Shown here piece after piece: positions 6,511-7,850 of a DNA stretch of 7,850 bases (the first letter of the stretch is position 1; each line of letters starts with the position of its first letter). The notes beneath the pieces were generated by a model. It had not been told where the DNA came from and made no database searches. It worked only from the letters and a program-made list of their open reading frames with translations. This stretch comes from Armatimonadota bacterium (GTDB lineage: Bacteria > Armatimonadota > Zipacnadia > Zipacnadales > UBA11051): NCBI GenBank assembly GCA_003542955.1, contig DPJP01000069.1, forward strand, positions 13,438 through 21,287. The letters are read 5' to 3'. A program made the translations under genes and the position numbers.

Positions 6511-7203
6511 TCAGATGCTGACTTCCTCTCCGGGCTTGAGTACCACGGCTGTGCAGTCGGCCTTGACCTGCTTGACCCGCTTGGCGAACTTGTGGGCATC
6601 CTGCGAGATGACATCGAATGCGCTGTAGTGCATCGGGACGACCAACTCCGGCTCGAGCAAACCCACGGCGTAGAGCGCGTCGTCGGGCCCCATGGTGAAG
6701 TTGTCCCCGATGGGCAGTATGGCGACGTCGATCCTGTTCAGGTCGCCGAGCAGCTCCATGTCGCCGAAGAGCCCAGTATCACCCGCATAGTAGACGGTGG
6801 TCTCCTGCATTGTGACGATGAAGCCGCACGGGGGCCCGGTGTACTCGATGAGATCATCGCCGATGACGGCGGACCCGTGTAGAGCATTGGTGAGCTTGAC
6901 ATAGCCGAAGTCGTAGGTGGCGCCTCCACCGATGTGCATTGCATGCACATCGGCGCCCTGACGGGCGCAGTACATGGCCAGCTCGTAGGGTGCGACAATC
7001 GGGATGCCGAGCCGCAATGCAATCGGGATCGCATCGCCAAGATGGTCTGAGTGGCCGTGGCTGACCAGCAGGGCGTCGGCCTGCACGTCACCCGGACCGA
7101 TGACCGCTTCGGGGTTCTCCGACAGCCACGGGTCGAAGATGACGGTGTGGGTGTCGGATGACAGTGCAAAGCAGGCGTGTCCCAGGGCCTTGAGTGTCGG
7201 CAT
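6511..7203 (-). CDS. UPF0173-type metal-dependent hydrolase (metallo-beta-lactamase fold)
   Basis: 230 residues, the usual length for UPF0173/YtkL-like proteins. It begins LKALGHACFAL (4-14), the family's typical first strand. The metal site is complete: HGHSDH (49-54) with H49, H51, D53 and H54, H109 in NALHG, D142 in YYAGDTGLF, and H192 in VPMHYSAFD. Family members are cytosolic hydrolases of mostly unknown natural substrate. The ATG at 7203 is adopted, but a GTG directly before it (7206) is better spaced from GAAGGA (7220 to 7215), eight rather than eleven bases, and would add one residue. The frame extends to 7278 but that part has no family likeness. It follows the solute-binding gene by 75 bases and precedes the isomerase by one base, suggesting a common transcript. 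The family is firm; its role here is inferred. Confidence 0.92.
   Translation of the reverse strand: MPTLKALGHACFALSSDTHTVIFDPWLSENPEAVIGPGDVQADALLVSHGHSDHLGDAIPIALRLGIPIVAPYELAMYCARQGADVHAMHIGGGATYDFGYVKLTNALHGSAVIGDDLIEYTGPPCGFIVTMQETTVYYAGDTGLFGDMELLGDLNRIDVAILPIGDNFTMGPDDALYAVGLLEPELVVPMHYSAFDVISQDAHKFAKRVKQVKADCTAVVLKPGEEVSI
6929..6953. repeat. Perfect 10-pair inverted repeat inside the hydrolase gene
   Basis: CCGATGTGCA and TGCACATCGG pair perfectly around five bases (TTGCA). It lies within the codons for D-V-H-A-M-H-I-G (residues 85-92). The arms are longer than most chance hairpins elsewhere in the window. It could form a stable mRNA stem or be a by-product of the D-V-H / M-H-I codons; no function is assigned. 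Confidence 0.5.
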
Positions 7204-7278
7204 CACTCGCTCATTCCTTCGTAGACAGTGTGTGGTGACGGCGGATCGTGTCGCGTGGAAGGCATGCCACGGCGGCAC

Positions 7279-7850
7279 TCATTCGCTCTCGGGGTTGAAC
7301 AGGGCTCCATACTCGCGGTGGAGTTCGTTCTGCTTCCCGAGGTAATCCTGCCACCCGTCAGGGGCGGCAAAGAGATTGAGTTCGGACAGTGCGACGCGGC
7401 CCTCGGGGGCTGCGACATCAGGCCGCATCGAGTATGAGCCGAGCAGCCTTGTGATGGCTTCCTGTCCCTCCTGCGAGAGCACATACTCGACGAAGAGCTT
7501 GGCGGCATTCGGGTGCGGGCAGGAGCGGAGGATCGCGATAGGGCCGAGACAGACGGGAACGCCGTCCGCAGGCCAGATCGCCTCGACCGGTTGCCCGTCG
7601 ATCTTGGCATACTGGTAGACCTTGTAGCCCAGAGCGCCCGCGGCGATCTTCACATCCCCATGCACGAGCGCTTCGAGGCCACGGTCCTCCGACTTGTAGA
7701 TCAGCGGCCTCTGTTCGGCGAACTGCTCCCAGTAGGAAACGCCGTACTTCTCGCGGAGGAAGTAGTACTGGGCGTACGCCGACCCTCCGGTCTGCGCGTC
7801 CTTGATTGCCATCTCGCCCCGCCACCTGGGGTCGAGCAGGTCGCGCCAGG
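7279..7850 (-). CDS. ABC transporter extracellular solute-binding protein, C-terminal part (5' end cut by window edge)
   Basis: 189 residues are visible, entering the window in frame as WRDLLDPRWRGEMAIKDA. This is the usual 'W-DLLDP-W-G-IAI-D' hinge region of the iron(III)/polyamine/2-aminoethylphosphonate group of binding proteins, so the internal ATG at 7812 is not the true start and the gene continues to the right. TGGSAY (20-25) follows the usual substrate-cleft pattern, and PHPNAAKLFVEYVLSQEGQE is the family's hallmark C-terminal helix. The full protein would be about 320-370 residues with a signal peptide lying outside the window. It captures a ligand outside the membrane and delivers it to an ABC permease, whose genes would be expected further right. 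The downstream hydrolase and isomerase may process the imported compound. Ligand type (metal, polyamine, phosphonate or sugar) cannot be decided from this fragment. Confidence 0.9.
   Translation of the reverse strand, partial: WRDLLDPRWRGEMAIKDAQTGGSAYAQYYFLREKYGVSYWEQFAEQRPLIYKSEDRGLEALVHGDVKIAAGALGYKVYQYAKIDGQPVEAIWPADGVPVCLGPIAILRSCPHPNAAKLFVEYVLSQEGQEAITRLLGSYSMRPDVAAPEGRVALSELNLFAAPDGWQDYLGKQNELHREYGALFNPESE

Noticed and set aside
5769..6521. Plus-strand frame of 250 residues, Val/Gly/Asp-rich
   Set aside because: Mirror of the isomerase gene, whose metal-site motifs are intact on the minus strand.

Overview
All eight supportable genes lie on the minus strand, so transcription runs from high to low coordinates. 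The DNA is GC-rich with compact operon packing, typical of a free-living bacterium. No rRNA, tRNA, CRISPR array or transposase was seen. The phylum cannot be fixed from this window. A LexA-like box of the GAAC-N4-GTTC kind, if real, would point to a lineage with the Gram-positive or actinobacterial style of LexA (Actinobacteria, Firmicutes, Chloroflexi and some related uncultivated groups), but this is a weak hint.

Right block (5718-7850): the C-terminal part of an extracellular solute-binding protein of the ABC iron/polyamine/phosphonate type, then a UPF0173-type metallo-beta-lactamase-fold hydrolase, then an IolE/IolI-like TIM-barrel sugar isomerase or dehydratase. The last two are separated by one base. 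The set looks like an uptake-plus-catabolism locus, but the substrate cannot be read from the sequence.

Middle block (1072-5512): a glycan or lipid-glycosylation cassette. It holds a polyprenyl-phosphate-type GT2 glycosyltransferase with four C-terminal membrane segments, a class I SAM methyltransferase (ATGA overlap with the GT2), a multi-spanning GT-C/GT39-type glycosyltransferase (TGATG overlap), and, after a 102-base gap with a hairpin, a second class I methyltransferase. The likely logic is that the GT2 loads a sugar on a lipid carrier, the GT39-like enzyme transfers it outside the membrane, and the methyltransferases modify a sugar or lipid.

Left block (1-1071): a 643-base stretch with no convincing gene, followed by a gene cut by the left window edge. 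That gene is open to position 1 and encodes a membrane-anchored, cysteine-rich protein whose last visible residues are the start of a thermonuclease (SNase) domain. It is preceded by an almost perfect sigma70-type promoter (TTGACA, 17 bases, TATACT). The spacer contains TCGAACATGTATTCGA, one base from the TCGAAC-N4-GTTCGA LexA (SOS) box. A DNA-damage-controlled, membrane-tethered nuclease is the most interesting hypothesis in this window.
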